Below are positions 53,511 to 61,516 of a DNA stretch of 64,000 nucleotides, piece by piece. Every line of letters starts with the position of its first letter. Within the stretch, counting starts at the first letter, position 1. Source of the stretch: Terribacillus saccharophilus (GTDB taxonomy: Bacteria > Bacillota > Bacilli > Bacillales > Amphibacillaceae); assembly GCF_002272075.1 (NCBI RefSeq), contig NZ_NPBJ01000027.1, forward strand, positions 1 through 64,000, given 5' to 3'. The position numbers were made by a program, and so were the translations under genes. A model generated the notes under the pieces. That model was not told where the DNA came from. It saw only the letters and a program-made list of their open reading frames with translations, and searched no databases.

Positions 53511-54779
53511 TTGCGCTATTTATATGAAGAAACTGTAAAGGAAACAGGAAAAGAGATGCCTGGGTATCCTGCATTTGCGGGATTGATGAAAAGCATGCAA
53601 GAGGAACTCCAAGAAAAGTACGGTGAATTTTACGCTGTGTATAATACAGACGATATTCATTTTGAATTATGGACAATCGTAGAAGAAGATATCCGAAAAG
53701 AAAATCCGGAAATTGAGCATGTTGCGCAGCTTTTTGAGCGGCTGGAGAGCTATACATTTGAATATGATGAAGAAGCACAAGTACCAGTTTACAAGGTATA
53801 CCGTGCATTGAATAACCAGTTGTATGCCTATCCTGATGCTGGTGTAGCTTTTGCGAGAATCCCGTATTTCAGTGATGCGAGCATCGTGTATTTGCAATGT
53901 GTGCTGGCAACAGGGAAAGAGAATATCACCTCCTTCCTGCAAACACTTCGGGATAGAGTCTGGAAGAAAAGCAGAGATGAAGTTCTTGTCTTTAAGGATA
54001 ATGGCGAGGGTGTATCACAGGAACAGCAGCAAGTAACGAATACAGTGACACGCGAAGATGTCGTGCTGAGTGAATCTGTAAAAAAAGAGATTTATGGCAT
54101 GCTGGATCAATTCTTTACGGAAGATCGATCCTTCTTCACAACCTATGATATTCCGTATCGCCGTGGAATTCTTTTGTATGGACCGCCTGGAAACGGAAAA
54201 ACAACACTTGTGAAATCAATCGCCAATACAGTTGCGGCACCAGTCGCTTACTGGCAGATTACTGAACATACATCCAGTGAATCAATAGAAGAAGTATTCA
54301 GTTCAGCTACACGACTGGCACCAATGGTTCTGGTTATCGAAGATATTGACTCTATGCCCGATGAAGTGCGTTCCTACTTCTTGAATACATTGGATGGGGC
54401 GACGTCTAAGGAAGGTATTTTCTTAATTGGTACAACCAACTATCCAGAGGAAATTGACCCCGGTTTGATTAACCGCGCAGGACGATTCGATCGAGGCTAC
54501 GAAATTACTTTGCCAGATGCATCCTTGCGCAGCCAGTACGTAGAGAAAGTTGGTTTCCTGAATCTACTGGACCAAGAAGAAGTGGACAAAGTGGTGGTTA
54601 AGACAGAAGGTTTCTCGTTTGCTCAGCTCAAAGAGCTCTTTGTTTTTCTGGCAGCAGCCAAACATCAAGGTGATGAGGTTTCCGCTAAAGACATCATTAA
54701 GAATATGAAGCGGGAATTTAAGAAAAGCAAGTCCGGAAAATGGTGGGAAGAACAGCAGGATGAATTAGGATTCCGTTGA
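53511..54779 (+). CDS. AAA-family ATPase, YjoB type
   Basis: 422 residues starting from TTG after TAGGAGGGGG. The N-terminal 200 residues are a family-specific domain. The AAA module has Walker A YGPPGNGKTT (about 222-231), Walker B MVLVIEDID, sensor 1 IGTTN and arginine finger region NRAGRFDRGYEI. B. subtilis YjoB (423 residues) has the same size and layout and acts as a chaperone-like ATPase induced by cell-envelope stress. The orthology is by recollection. Confidence 0.8.
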   Translation: MRYLYEETVKETGKEMPGYPAFAGLMKSMQEELQEKYGEFYAVYNTDDIHFELWTIVEEDIRKENPEIEHVAQLFERLESYTFEYDEEAQVPVYKVYRALNNQLYAYPDAGVAFARIPYFSDASIVYLQCVLATGKENITSFLQTLRDRVWKKSRDEVLVFKDNGEGVSQEQQQVTNTVTREDVVLSESVKKEIYGMLDQFFTEDRSFFTTYDIPYRRGILLYGPPGNGKTTLVKSIANTVAAPVAYWQITEHTSSESIEEVFSSATRLAPMVLVIEDIDSMPDEVRSYFLNTLDGATSKEGIFLIGTTNYPEEIDPGLINRAGRFDRGYEITLPDASLRSQYVEKVGFLNLLDQEEVDKVVVKTEGFSFAQLKELFVFLAAAKHQGDEVSAKDIIKNMKREFKKSKSGKWWEEQQDELGFR

Positions 54780-54849
54780 AAATCTGAGAGACACCATCTA
54801 TGTGAAGAATAATAAAAGAGTCCGAAAATATCATCAAGAAGTTGTATTT

Positions 54850-54871
54850 AACCGGAGATGCATCTCCGGTT
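54850..54871. terminator. Perfect palindrome between convergent genes
   Basis: The 22-mer AACCGGAGATGCATCTCCGGTT equals its own reverse complement and lies between the YjoB-like and DedA genes. It lacks a strong T run, so it may act as a weak bidirectional terminator or mRNA 3' end hairpin. Confidence 0.55.
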
Positions 54872-54898
54872 AATGGCTTTAATTGAAATATGCTGTTG

Positions 54899-55525
54899 TC
54901 ACTTCAGCCCTTCAAGTTCTTTTTTTCTTTTTTTGCCTAATTTCCAGATGACAATCCCGCCGGCAGCAGCAATGATTAATGCTAACATGCCATACTTATA
55001 GTAATCGAGATATGCTTCCACCCTAGTCCATGAAGCCCCGACCCATACCCCTAACATAACGACTATCGAATTCCAGATCAAAGTTCCTATAGCAGAGAAG
55101 AAAAGGAATATTCCAAAATGCATCTTGGCCATACCAGCAGGAATAGAGATCAAGCTCCTTACGAGGGGAATGAAACGACAGAGGAATACAGCCCACATAT
55201 CATACTTCTCGAACCATGCTACAGCTTTATGCAGATGAGCTGGATTGAGGCGCAGCCATTTGCGTCGCTTTTCTATCCAATTCGAAAGCTTGTCTATATC
55301 AAACAATGTTCCAATCCAGTACAAAATCGAAGTGCCAACCATCGCGCCTAATGTAGCTGCCAGTATTACAAAGATTGGATGTAAGCTAGTAGTAGCTGCA
55401 AGAAAGCCTCCGAACAACAGAGTGACTTCCGAAGGCAGCGGAGGAATTACAATCTCTACCATCATCAAGAGGGCAATAGCAGGATAACCATAGGCAGCCA
55501 TTAATTCATTCATCCACGATTCCAC
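54899..55525 (-). CDS. DedA-family membrane protein
   Basis: 208 residues. DedA/SNARE-associated landmarks: E-x3-PP-LPSEVTLLFGGFLAA near 26-46, and FLCRFIPLVRSLISIPAGMAKM (about 114-135), which holds the conserved F.RF.P..R motif. Four to five helices, including re-entrant ones. The family includes flippases for undecaprenyl phosphate and phospholipids; the specific role is unknown. The HTH-DUF1232 gene lies 17 bases upstream on the same strand. Confidence 0.87.
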   Translation of the reverse strand: MESWMNELMAAYGYPAIALLMMVEIVIPPLPSEVTLLFGGFLAATTSLHPIFVILAATLGAMVGTSILYWIGTLFDIDKLSNWIEKRRKWLRLNPAHLHKAVAWFEKYDMWAVFLCRFIPLVRSLISIPAGMAKMHFGIFLFFSAIGTLIWNSIVVMLGVWVGASWTRVEAYLDYYKYGMLALIIAAAGGIVIWKLGKKRKKELEGLK

Positions 55526-55542
55526 GTAAGTATCTCCTTTTG

Positions 55543-56154
55543 CTATTTACTACTATTCATCATTGCGGTATGGACAACCAACGTATCATCTAGATAGCCG
55601 AATGGAAATATATAATCAGGCAGCACATCTATAGGATTGATAAAATAAAGTAAAGCTGCACCAAAAAGTATTAATTCTCGTTTTGTTCCGATACCGGATT
55701 GAAATTTATAAAACATGTGCTTTAGATCATTTACTAGTTTTCCCGCACTTCCAACAGATGAAATTTTGTCATTGAATTCTTTTTCAATTATTTGTTTCCC
55801 GCCATCAGTAAGTGAAATCTCCTCATATGCAGCCAGTTGATTTAACATTCTTTCTGTTGTGAAGGAAGGGTCGGCCTGTTTGCAAAGAGCTTCCAAATGA
55901 TGTTCTGTTTGTAAGGTTTCGGTTTGGTCCAGAAAACCGGCCGCACGCATCAATTCCTCGTGTGAAACATCCAGAACTTCACTGAACTTCTTAAGGTGGT
56001 TAACGGTCACTTTGCGTTTACCATTCAGTATCTTGGATATGATAGCAGTATCAATTGCAGTGCGTCTGCTCACTTCTCGGATGGATAGATTTTTTTCCTT
56101 GATTAAGGAACGTAGAAGATTCTCTATATTGGAATTATCTTTGTTAATGTCCAT
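55543..56154 (-). CDS. HTH (XRE)-DUF1232 fusion protein
   Basis: 203 residues. An XRE helix-turn-helix lies at about 15-70 (KNLSIREVSRRTAIDTAIISKILNGKRKVTVNHLKKFSEVLDVSHEELM). The C-terminal DUF1232 (YkvA-like) module ends in GAALLYFINPIDVLPDYIFPFGYLDDTLVV, which dips into the membrane in relatives. The combination suggests a DNA-binding protein that can attach to the membrane. It is divergent from a YoaK gene across a TTGACNATTTGTCAA palindrome, and the same palindrome lies upstream of the LCP gene and the small peptide gene; autoregulation is inferred. Confidence 0.8.
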   Translation of the reverse strand: MDINKDNSNIENLLRSLIKEKNLSIREVSRRTAIDTAIISKILNGKRKVTVNHLKKFSEVLDVSHEELMRAAGFLDQTETLQTEHHLEALCKQADPSFTTERMLNQLAAYEEISLTDGGKQIIEKEFNDKISSVGSAGKLVNDLKHMFYKFQSGIGTKRELILFGAALLYFINPIDVLPDYIFPFGYLDDTLVVHTAMMNSSK

Positions 56155-56205
56155 AATGCAGACATCTCCTCTTTTAAGATTTCATTTTCTAACCGTACAA
56201 GGATG

Positions 56206-56220
56206 TTGACAATTTGTCAA
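56206..56220. promoter_or_regulatory. Palindrome TTGACAATTTGTCAA (shared operator, copy 1)
   Basis: A 15-bp palindrome between the divergent HTH-DUF1232 and YoaK genes. On each strand it begins with TTGACA and can supply the -35: minus strand TTGACA with TACGGT 17 bp on, plus strand TTGACA with TAGAAA 18 bp on. A regulator bound here would shut both promoters. A second copy is at 57924-57938. Confidence 0.68.
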
Positions 56221-56268
56221 TAGATACGGTAGAAAGGAATAAGGAAGAAGGAAAGAAGGAAAGAAAAA

Positions 56269-56919
56269 ATGCAAATAAAGCGTGACCACATTGCCATTTT
56301 GCTCTTATGTGCTATATCTGGAGTGATTGATGTATTAGGTTATATTGGATTATCGCATGTTTTTACTGCAAACATGACAGGAAACATTGTGTTGCTAGGT
56401 ATTGATATCGGGGATGCAAGGCAGGTTGTTTTGAGTAATGCTGCATTAGCATTAGTGGGTTTCATCATTGGGATCGTTTCTACTGTATTTATACAAAGGA
56501 AGAGCGGTAAATCAAGAAGTATTTTAACTTGGGAATTTATTTTAATCTTACTTTCTGCGGTAGTGATTCTGCTCATGCCGGTCAATGGCACAGTATCATC
56601 AATTATCCTCCTAATACTAAGTACAGCTATGGGAATGCAAACTATAGCAGGAAGGAATCTCAAGATTGCTGGTCTTTCCTCAACAGTACTAACGAGTACA
56701 CTTGCAGCTTTCGTAGAAGGGCTTATGGGGGCGATGCAAAAGAATGCTCAAAAGCTATCGCTTGATACATACCTTAGAGGTGGTGCTATTCTTTTGTACC
56801 TATTAGGTGCAGCTGCAGGTAGTTTAAGTGAAAGACTCATCGGACTGCATACTATTTGGATAGGTGTGGCGTTGCTAGCATTAGTACTCCTGCTTCAAAG
56901 GAAAAAAACTATTGAGTAA
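56269..56919 (+). CDS. YoaK/DUF1275-family membrane protein
   Basis: 216 residues with six hydrophobic helices. The family motif GVIDVLGYIGLSHVFTANMTGNIVLLG (about 19-45) is present; MTGN is diagnostic. DUF1275 proteins are predicted transporters of unknown substrate. It is divergent from the HTH-DUF1232 gene and shares its palindromic operator. Confidence 0.85.
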   Translation: MQIKRDHIAILLLCAISGVIDVLGYIGLSHVFTANMTGNIVLLGIDIGDARQVVLSNAALALVGFIIGIVSTVFIQRKSGKSRSILTWEFILILLSAVVILLMPVNGTVSSIILLILSTAMGMQTIAGRNLKIAGLSSTVLTSTLAAFVEGLMGAMQKNAQKLSLDTYLRGGAILLYLLGAAAGSLSERLIGLHTIWIGVALLALVLLLQRKKTIE

Positions 56920-56920
56920 T

Positions 56921-56956
56921 AAAGAAGAAGATCCAGACGGATCTTCTTCTTTATTT
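56921..56956. terminator. Bidirectional terminator
   Basis: AAAGAAGAAGATCC and GGATCTTCTTCTTT with a four-base loop, between the convergent YoaK and LCP genes. Confidence 0.92.
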
Positions 56957-57883
56957 GCTTATAATATCATGTATAGCAGTTATCTCATCCTCTGGCACTA
57001 TCAAGTAATAAATTCCATTGATTTTAGTGCCTTCGCCTCTCATTTCATGCTCTTGAACAGAATTACGAACATTACGGTAATCTGTTAGCAGATGACGCAT
57101 GGAAGCAAGGTTGATATTTGTCTGCACGTTTTTGCCCAATACATCCAGTAAGTCATCAATTTTGCCGACAGATTTGATATTGGCACCTTTATTGAGTACG
57201 GCTTCAATTACTTGACGCTGTCTGGCGTTCCTTCCAAAATCCCCGTCAGGGTCTAAGTGACGCATTCTTGCATAGCCCAAAGCTTGCTGGCCATCCAAAT
57301 TGATTTGCCCTTTTTTATAATGATAGTCTTTTTTGTAAAAGCCTTCATCATACCAGTCTAGGTCGTTTTCTACTGTCACACCGCCTACAGCATCCACAAG
57401 ATCAGCTAGACCTTGCATATTAATCTCTACAAAATAATCGATATCAACATCCAGCAGATTCTCTACTGTTTCCAAGGACATGTCAACACCACCAAAAGCA
57501 TAGGCATGATTGATTTTATCAACTGTATTGTGTCCAATAATTTCCGTTCGAGTATCCCGTGGAATACTTACCAATTCCATAGATTCAGTGGCTGGATCCA
57601 ATGACATAAGCAACAAAGCATCTGAACGCCCAGAATCAAATTCCCTTTCATCAATACCAAGCAAAAGAACATTAATTCTCTCTTTGTTCTTGATTTTCTT
57701 AGATGTCACACCTTCATCAATCGCAGTCGTTTTCTTCTGAATACCGTCAACTGTCTGTTTTACATCCCTTGCGGTAAGAAGGAGGAAGGAACCAACTCCA
57801 ATTACGAGGACAAGAAGGATAAGTATGATATACCTCCCTATTCGTCGCTTGCGCTTACGTTTTGTTTTACGTTGTCTTTCCAT
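56951..57883 (-). CDS. LytR-CpsA-Psr (LCP) family cell-wall glycopolymer ligase
   Basis: 310 residues starting MERQRKTKRKRKRR, ten bases after GGGGGG; an ATG six codons earlier is also possible. A very basic cytoplasmic tail is followed by one membrane helix (about 16-37). The LCP domain has NVLLLGIDERE, SDALLLMSLDPATESMELVSIPRDTR and KINHAYAFGG (conserved Asp and Arg for pyrophosphate handling), and DFGRNARQRQVIEAV. LCP enzymes attach teichoic acids or capsule to peptidoglycan. Upstream lies the second TTGACNATTTGTCAA palindrome. Confidence 0.87.
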   Translation of the reverse strand: MERQRKTKRKRKRRIGRYIILILLVLVIGVGSFLLLTARDVKQTVDGIQKKTTAIDEGVTSKKIKNKERINVLLLGIDEREFDSGRSDALLLMSLDPATESMELVSIPRDTRTEIIGHNTVDKINHAYAFGGVDMSLETVENLLDVDIDYFVEINMQGLADLVDAVGGVTVENDLDWYDEGFYKKDYHYKKGQINLDGQQALGYARMRHLDPDGDFGRNARQRQVIEAVLNKGANIKSVGKIDDLLDVLGKNVQTNINLASMRHLLTDYRNVRNSVQEHEMRGEGTKINGIYYLIVPEDEITAIHDIISK

Positions 57884-57923
57884 TTTCGTACTACCCCCCA
57901 TACCATTCCAAGGTACGCTGTTG

Positions 57924-57951
57924 TTGACGATTTGTCAACAACGTGTATAAA
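57924..57951. promoter_or_regulatory. Palindrome TTGACGATTTGTCAA (shared operator, copy 2) with plus-strand promoter
   Basis: The 15-mer at 57924-57938 matches copy 1 (56206-56220) except for one base and is extended by GTT/AAC on each side. On the plus strand TTGACG and TATAAA (57946-57951) with a 16-bp spacer form a promoter for the small peptide gene. On the minus strand TTGACA starts a promoter toward the LCP gene with TACCTT 17 bp on. Confidence 0.7.
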
Positions 57952-58051
57952 AGAAACTGTTAGAGGGATACTAATTTTATCGTACTAATGGCTCCATTTA
58001 CTTCCCAGCAACAGACCTGCCCGATGAGTATGGAAGGGAGGAATGTCTGCC

Positions 58052-58192
58052 ATGAAGGAATGCCCAACCAATCCCAAACAGCCAAAAGATAATCTGGCTC
58101 TTCTGCTCGCACTCTTCACTGTCATCCCTACAGCTTGCAACCAACTACTTGATGCTGCTCATAAATTATTTCAGCTATTTCAACTCTTATAG
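58052..58192 (+). CDS. Unannotated 46-residue peptide with hydrophobic C-terminal half
   Basis: The ATG at 58052 follows AAGGGAGG by ten bases. The peptide begins with a polar, lysine- and proline-rich part (MKECPTNPKQPKDN) and ends with a hydrophobic, leucine-rich stretch (LALLLALFTVIPTACNQ, then helix-like LLDAAHKLFQLFQLL). It has its own promoter (57924-57951) and terminator (58198-58233), so it is a complete transcription unit. The two cysteines and the hydrophobic part suggest membrane association. No known family; it is shorter than usual gene-calling cut-offs. Confidence 0.6.
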   Translation: MKECPTNPKQPKDNLALLLALFTVIPTACNQLLDAAHKLFQLFQLL

Positions 58193-58197
58193 TAAGA

Positions 58198-58233
58198 AGA
58201 GCTGTAAGGTTTCCCTTGCAGCTCTTTTTTTTG
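58198..58233. terminator. Terminator of the small peptide gene
   Basis: AGAGCTGTAAGG and CCTTGCAGCTCT (one G-U) around a four-base loop, followed by eight T. The convergent YqeB-like gene ends just after it. Confidence 0.88.
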
Positions 58234-58938
58234 TTAATTTAATTTTTGGTCAATCGTTGAATGGTCAAGACGGACATATTGTTTATCTTTGCGATCTTTC
58301 ACTGCAACACCTATTGCTGCTAGATCCAATCGTAACTGTCTAGCCATCGTTTCCTGGCCATTTTCCAAACAACCTTTTCTTGCTCGTAATAAGGCATGCA
58401 CAGCTGCTGGTATTTGGTGGTCATTTTCATACCAGCGGCGGTAAGCGGCTTGGTATGGGTCTGAGTCGAACCATGGATATCCTAATGAGAGAAATATCTT
58501 TGCGATTTTCTTTTTGTTTCCCTCATATTTCTCATTGAACATCTCATTCTCTTGTTGCCCTACAAATACAAGTGATTTCCCGTCCATATAGATGGATTGA
58601 AGATCTTCTTTGCGGAAATTGTCTTTTGTATCTCGTATCTTAACAGTCACGGAATCATCGTTAATAAAGACTCTCAGTGTTTCATAGAAAATGAACTGGG
58701 AAAGAGCTATTCCAGCAACAATGCCTACAATGCAAAGGATGACAGATGCCGTCATTCCTGAATAAGAAGCTATTTTTTCAATGACTCCTTGATAAGGAAG
58801 CCATGGAAGCTTCAGAATCGATCTGGCTAAAACAGGTAAATACCAGCCAGCAACTGCTCCAAGAATGGGTGGTACTAAGTGTACAGCGTATTTTTCATTT
58901 CTCGTCAGCCCGAATTCAATATTCCTCATATCAGTCAT
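58234..58938 (-). CDS. YqeB-family membrane protein
   Basis: 234 residues. Two hydrophobic helices near 20-45 and 62-85 are followed by a soluble C-terminal domain with LRVFINDDSVTVKIRDTKDNFRKEDLQSIYMDGKSLVFVG and WFDSDPYQAAYRRW. This matches what I recall of B. subtilis YqeB (about 240 residues). Function unknown. It starts eight bases inside the end of the TetR gene, so the two form an operon. Confidence 0.72.
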   Translation of the reverse strand: MTDMRNIEFGLTRNEKYAVHLVPPILGAVAGWYLPVLARSILKLPWLPYQGVIEKIASYSGMTASVILCIVGIVAGIALSQFIFYETLRVFINDDSVTVKIRDTKDNFRKEDLQSIYMDGKSLVFVGQQENEMFNEKYEGNKKKIAKIFLSLGYPWFDSDPYQAAYRRWYENDHQIPAAVHALLRARKGCLENGQETMARQLRLDLAAIGVAVKDRKDKQYVRLDHSTIDQKLN

Positions 58939-59542
58939 CTCCCATCACATAAGAAACAGCTTGGGTCCAAACGGCAGTACTTTCCACTTTAATACCCATT
59001 AAAAGATAGCTGCTAATGTTGTCTAGAACCAATCCGAGTAATTGAGATTTAGCAGTTAAGTCTTCTCCTTCTTTTATTACACCAAGCTTCTGGCCGTGAA
59101 TCAGCAGTCTTCTAAAGCCGTCGAGAAATTCTGTCAGTGTATGTTTGAGCTTTTCATCATAGGCCTGTTTCTGTCCGGCATACACAATAAAATGGTTAAT
59201 TATTTTCAAAAGCTCAGGATTTTCATCGTACTCCTGCAGTAAATGCAGTCCATTGTCTGTAAGCAGGGAGGAGAAATTATCCTTTGTGTACGTTTCTAAA
59301 GGGAAATAGTGATCAAATTGATAGTCATCGAAAAGCAGATTAAATAAATGATCGAGTAGTGCTTCCTTAGAAGAAAAATAATAATAGATCGCTGGTTTTG
59401 ATATACCAGCTTTGTTAGCTATCATTGATAAGCTGGCCTTCTCCAGCCCAAATTCTGCTACAAGTGCTAATGCTGAATCGATTATATGCTTATACGTATC
59501 TCCTTTTGCCACGGTCTCATCCTTATAAGTATGTTTATACAC
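58931..59542 (-). CDS. TetR-family regulator
   Basis: 203 residues with the TetR helix-turn-helix EFGLEKASLSMIANKAGISKPAIYYYFSSKEALLDHLF (about 34-70) and a helical effector domain. It is the first gene of an operon with the YqeB-like gene (overlap of eight bases). A palindrome TTACCGGTCGGTAA lies 11 bases upstream of the start and is the probable operator. Confidence 0.85.
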   Translation of the reverse strand: MYKHTYKDETVAKGDTYKHIIDSALALVAEFGLEKASLSMIANKAGISKPAIYYYFSSKEALLDHLFNLLFDDYQFDHYFPLETYTKDNFSSLLTDNGLHLLQEYDENPELLKIINHFIVYAGQKQAYDEKLKHTLTEFLDGFRRLLIHGQKLGVIKEGEDLTAKSQLLGLVLDNISSYLLMGIKVESTAVWTQAVSYVMGDD

Positions 59543-59552
59543 TGTATTTTAC

Positions 59553-59566
59553 TTACCGGTCGGTAA
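59553..59566 (-). promoter_or_regulatory. TetR operator TTACCGGTCGGTAA
   Basis: Palindromic arms TTACCG and CGGTAA with a two-base centre, extended by partial matches TTTTAC and AAAAT. Sites of this CCGNNCGG form are typical of the TetR family, and the position just upstream of the tetR start codon indicates autoregulation. Confidence 0.75.
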
Positions 59567-59639
59567 AATTTCAAGTTTATAACAATAATTTACAATAATT
59601 CCAAATGGTTTGCTACAATGAGGAAAAAGGGGTGGTTAC

Positions 59640-60206
59640 ATGAAAGTCATCTTATTATTCGGACCACAGGCTGTCGGGAAAATGACAGTCGGACAAGAGC
59701 TAGAAAAGCAACTGGGTTACCGATTGCTGCACAATCATATGACAATTGATTTATTAGTGCCTTTCTTTGGCTTTAGTGAGGAAATGTGGCGTCTATCCAC
59801 TCTTTTTAGGGAAGAAATATTCCAGTCAGTAGCTAAAACAAATCTTCCGGGTTTCATTTTCACATTTGTATGGGATTTTTCCAGTCACGAGGATTGGGAA
59901 ACGGTTGAAAGAATGCGTTCCATATTTAAAAAGCAGCATATACCAGTCTATTTCGTCGAGCTGCAAGCTGGTGTTGATACCAGATTAAAACGTAATGTCA
60001 CCGAAAACCGTTTGGAAAATAAAGCGACAAAACGAAATATTGCTTTTTCGGAAGCAGATCTGCTCCGGACGATGGAAACTAGCCGCCTTCAATCGAGGGA
60101 GGGAGAAATCAAAGAAACAAATTATTTGCGGATCCAAACTGATGACCTCTTAGCCTCTGAGACAGCAGGGCGGATTGTTGAGTATTTTGGTTTAGAGGAA
60201 AAGTAA
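59640..60206 (+). CDS. P-loop kinase-like NTPase
   Basis: 188 residues. Walker A GPQAVGKMT (about 8-16) after the strand MKVILLF. The following HNHMTIDLL and an arginine-rich lid (DTRLKRNVTENRLENKATKRN) are in the style of shikimate- or gluconate-kinase-like small-molecule kinases. The substrate cannot be told. Its stop overlaps the start of the next gene (TAATG). Confidence 0.72.
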   Translation: MKVILLFGPQAVGKMTVGQELEKQLGYRLLHNHMTIDLLVPFFGFSEEMWRLSTLFREEIFQSVAKTNLPGFIFTFVWDFSSHEDWETVERMRSIFKKQHIPVYFVELQAGVDTRLKRNVTENRLENKATKRNIAFSEADLLRTMETSRLQSREGEIKETNYLRIQTDDLLASETAGRIVEYFGLEEK

Positions 60207-60994
60207 TGAGCATGAAACATAAATTTGGTGCGGGTTTTTTGCTCGTTAGTATGTTTTCTTTATGCATGGGCTTTTATTTCAGTGACTTCTTCGGCATTGG
60301 AACTGCAAATCAACTGGGTAATATATGGATGTCTGGTTCGTTTGTCTTCGCACTATATATGAGTCCCTTCATTTTTATATATGGCATCCTTATTTCCTGG
60401 CTGATTAGCCGAAAAGTACAGCTTGTTGAAACGGAAAGGACAGGACTGTATATCGCGCTGCATGGTTTAGGCGGGCTGCCTTTTGCGGTCCTGAGTCTTT
60501 CTTCGCAAAGTACGGCGGCTTTTTTGTTTACTGCTGGTTTGGGTGCATTATTGGCTATACTGTTCGCTCTCCTAGAACTGGGTCTCGGGTATATGACTAG
60601 AAAAGGGCGTATCGGCTGGCTGGTGCTGTATATACCTTTCCTGGCGTATCTGGCAGTTTACATTATTGGTCAGGTACAGTCGGTTCCGCCATCGGTTGAC
60701 GAGGCGGCATACGATGAGCCGGGTTATTCGCGCAAAGAAGCAGTAGAATTTGTTACACAGCAGCATGGCCAGGGAGAAAACGGCGGTTTCCCTGCAGAAA
60801 CGGGAAAAGTTGAGCATTGGGAGCTATTCGGTGAGCATTTTGCAAGAGAAACGATTATTGAAAACGTTCCGGGGGAAAAGGAAACGTATTATGTGACATT
60901 GATGGAAGAAAATTTGGACCGGCAGGAAGTCTATAAGACAACCTATCTTACGAAGGAAGATCAAATGACGCTTCATAATAGAGTGACGGAATAA
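60206..60994 (+). CDS. Membrane protein with C-terminal soluble domain
   Basis: 262 residues with five hydrophobic helices in the first 165 (about 8-26, 38-66, 82-96, 102-124, 133-152), then a soluble, acidic domain of about 95 residues (DEAAYDEPGYSRKEAVEFVTQQHGQGENGG to the end), probably extracytoplasmic. The family is not recognised. Coupled to the upstream P-loop gene by a one-base overlap. Confidence 0.6.
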   Translation: MSMKHKFGAGFLLVSMFSLCMGFYFSDFFGIGTANQLGNIWMSGSFVFALYMSPFIFIYGILISWLISRKVQLVETERTGLYIALHGLGGLPFAVLSLSSQSTAAFLFTAGLGALLAILFALLELGLGYMTRKGRIGWLVLYIPFLAYLAVYIIGQVQSVPPSVDEAAYDEPGYSRKEAVEFVTQQHGQGENGGFPAETGKVEHWELFGEHFARETIIENVPGEKETYYVTLMEENLDRQEVYKTTYLTKEDQMTLHNRVTE

Positions 60995-61008
60995 AGAGGA
61001 GGGATAGG

Positions 61009-61404
61009 ATGGACAACAAAGCAATCATTCTTTTTGATGGTGTATGTAATTTATGTAATAACAGTGTCCAATTCATCATCAAACATGACAAGGCTGCTTA
61101 TTTCAAATTCGCTTCCCTCCAAAGTGACTTTGGCGGACAGTTGAAAGAGGCTAAGCAAATACCGGGTCACGTAGACAGCATCATACTTGTGGAAAATGGA
61201 AAAGTGTACATGCAATCCAGTGCGATTTTGCGCATTTCACGTCATCTGAACGGTCCCTGGAAATTGGCTGCAGCTGCGCTGATCATACCTAGGCCGCTTC
61301 GGGATGGGCTTTACCGGTATGTAGCTAAAAATCGTTATCGTTGGTTCGGCAGACAAGATCAATGCATGCTGCCATCACCCGATTTAAAAGAGCGATTTTT
61401 GTGA
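61009..61404 (+). CDS. DCC-family (DUF393) thiol-disulfide oxidoreductase-like protein
   Basis: 131 residues. The DCC motif is IILFDGVCNLCNNSVQFIIKHD: Asp, then Cys-x-x-Cys at about 13-16. QSSAILRISRHLNGPW and YRWFGRQDQCMLPSP complete the family pattern. The proteins are predicted thioredoxin-fold redox proteins of unknown partner. AGAGGAGGG precedes the ATG. Last of a compact plus-strand run with the two preceding genes. Confidence 0.85.
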   Translation: MDNKAIILFDGVCNLCNNSVQFIIKHDKAAYFKFASLQSDFGGQLKEAKQIPGHVDSIILVENGKVYMQSSAILRISRHLNGPWKLAAAALIIPRPLRDGLYRYVAKNRYRWFGRQDQCMLPSPDLKERFL

Positions 61405-61516
61405 GAATAAAGATTTTATGAAGATTCAGCAGAGCTCCTATACAAATTGTCTGAGGAACGGTATCATACTAGCAGTAGCCAAGAACGGCAAATATTGCAT
61501 AGAAAAGAGTCAGCTG

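Noticed and set aside
61418-61516. 33-residue extension of the beta-helix protein
   Set aside because: It would place polar residues ahead of a typical signal-anchor and lacks a ribosome site; kept only as an alternative start.
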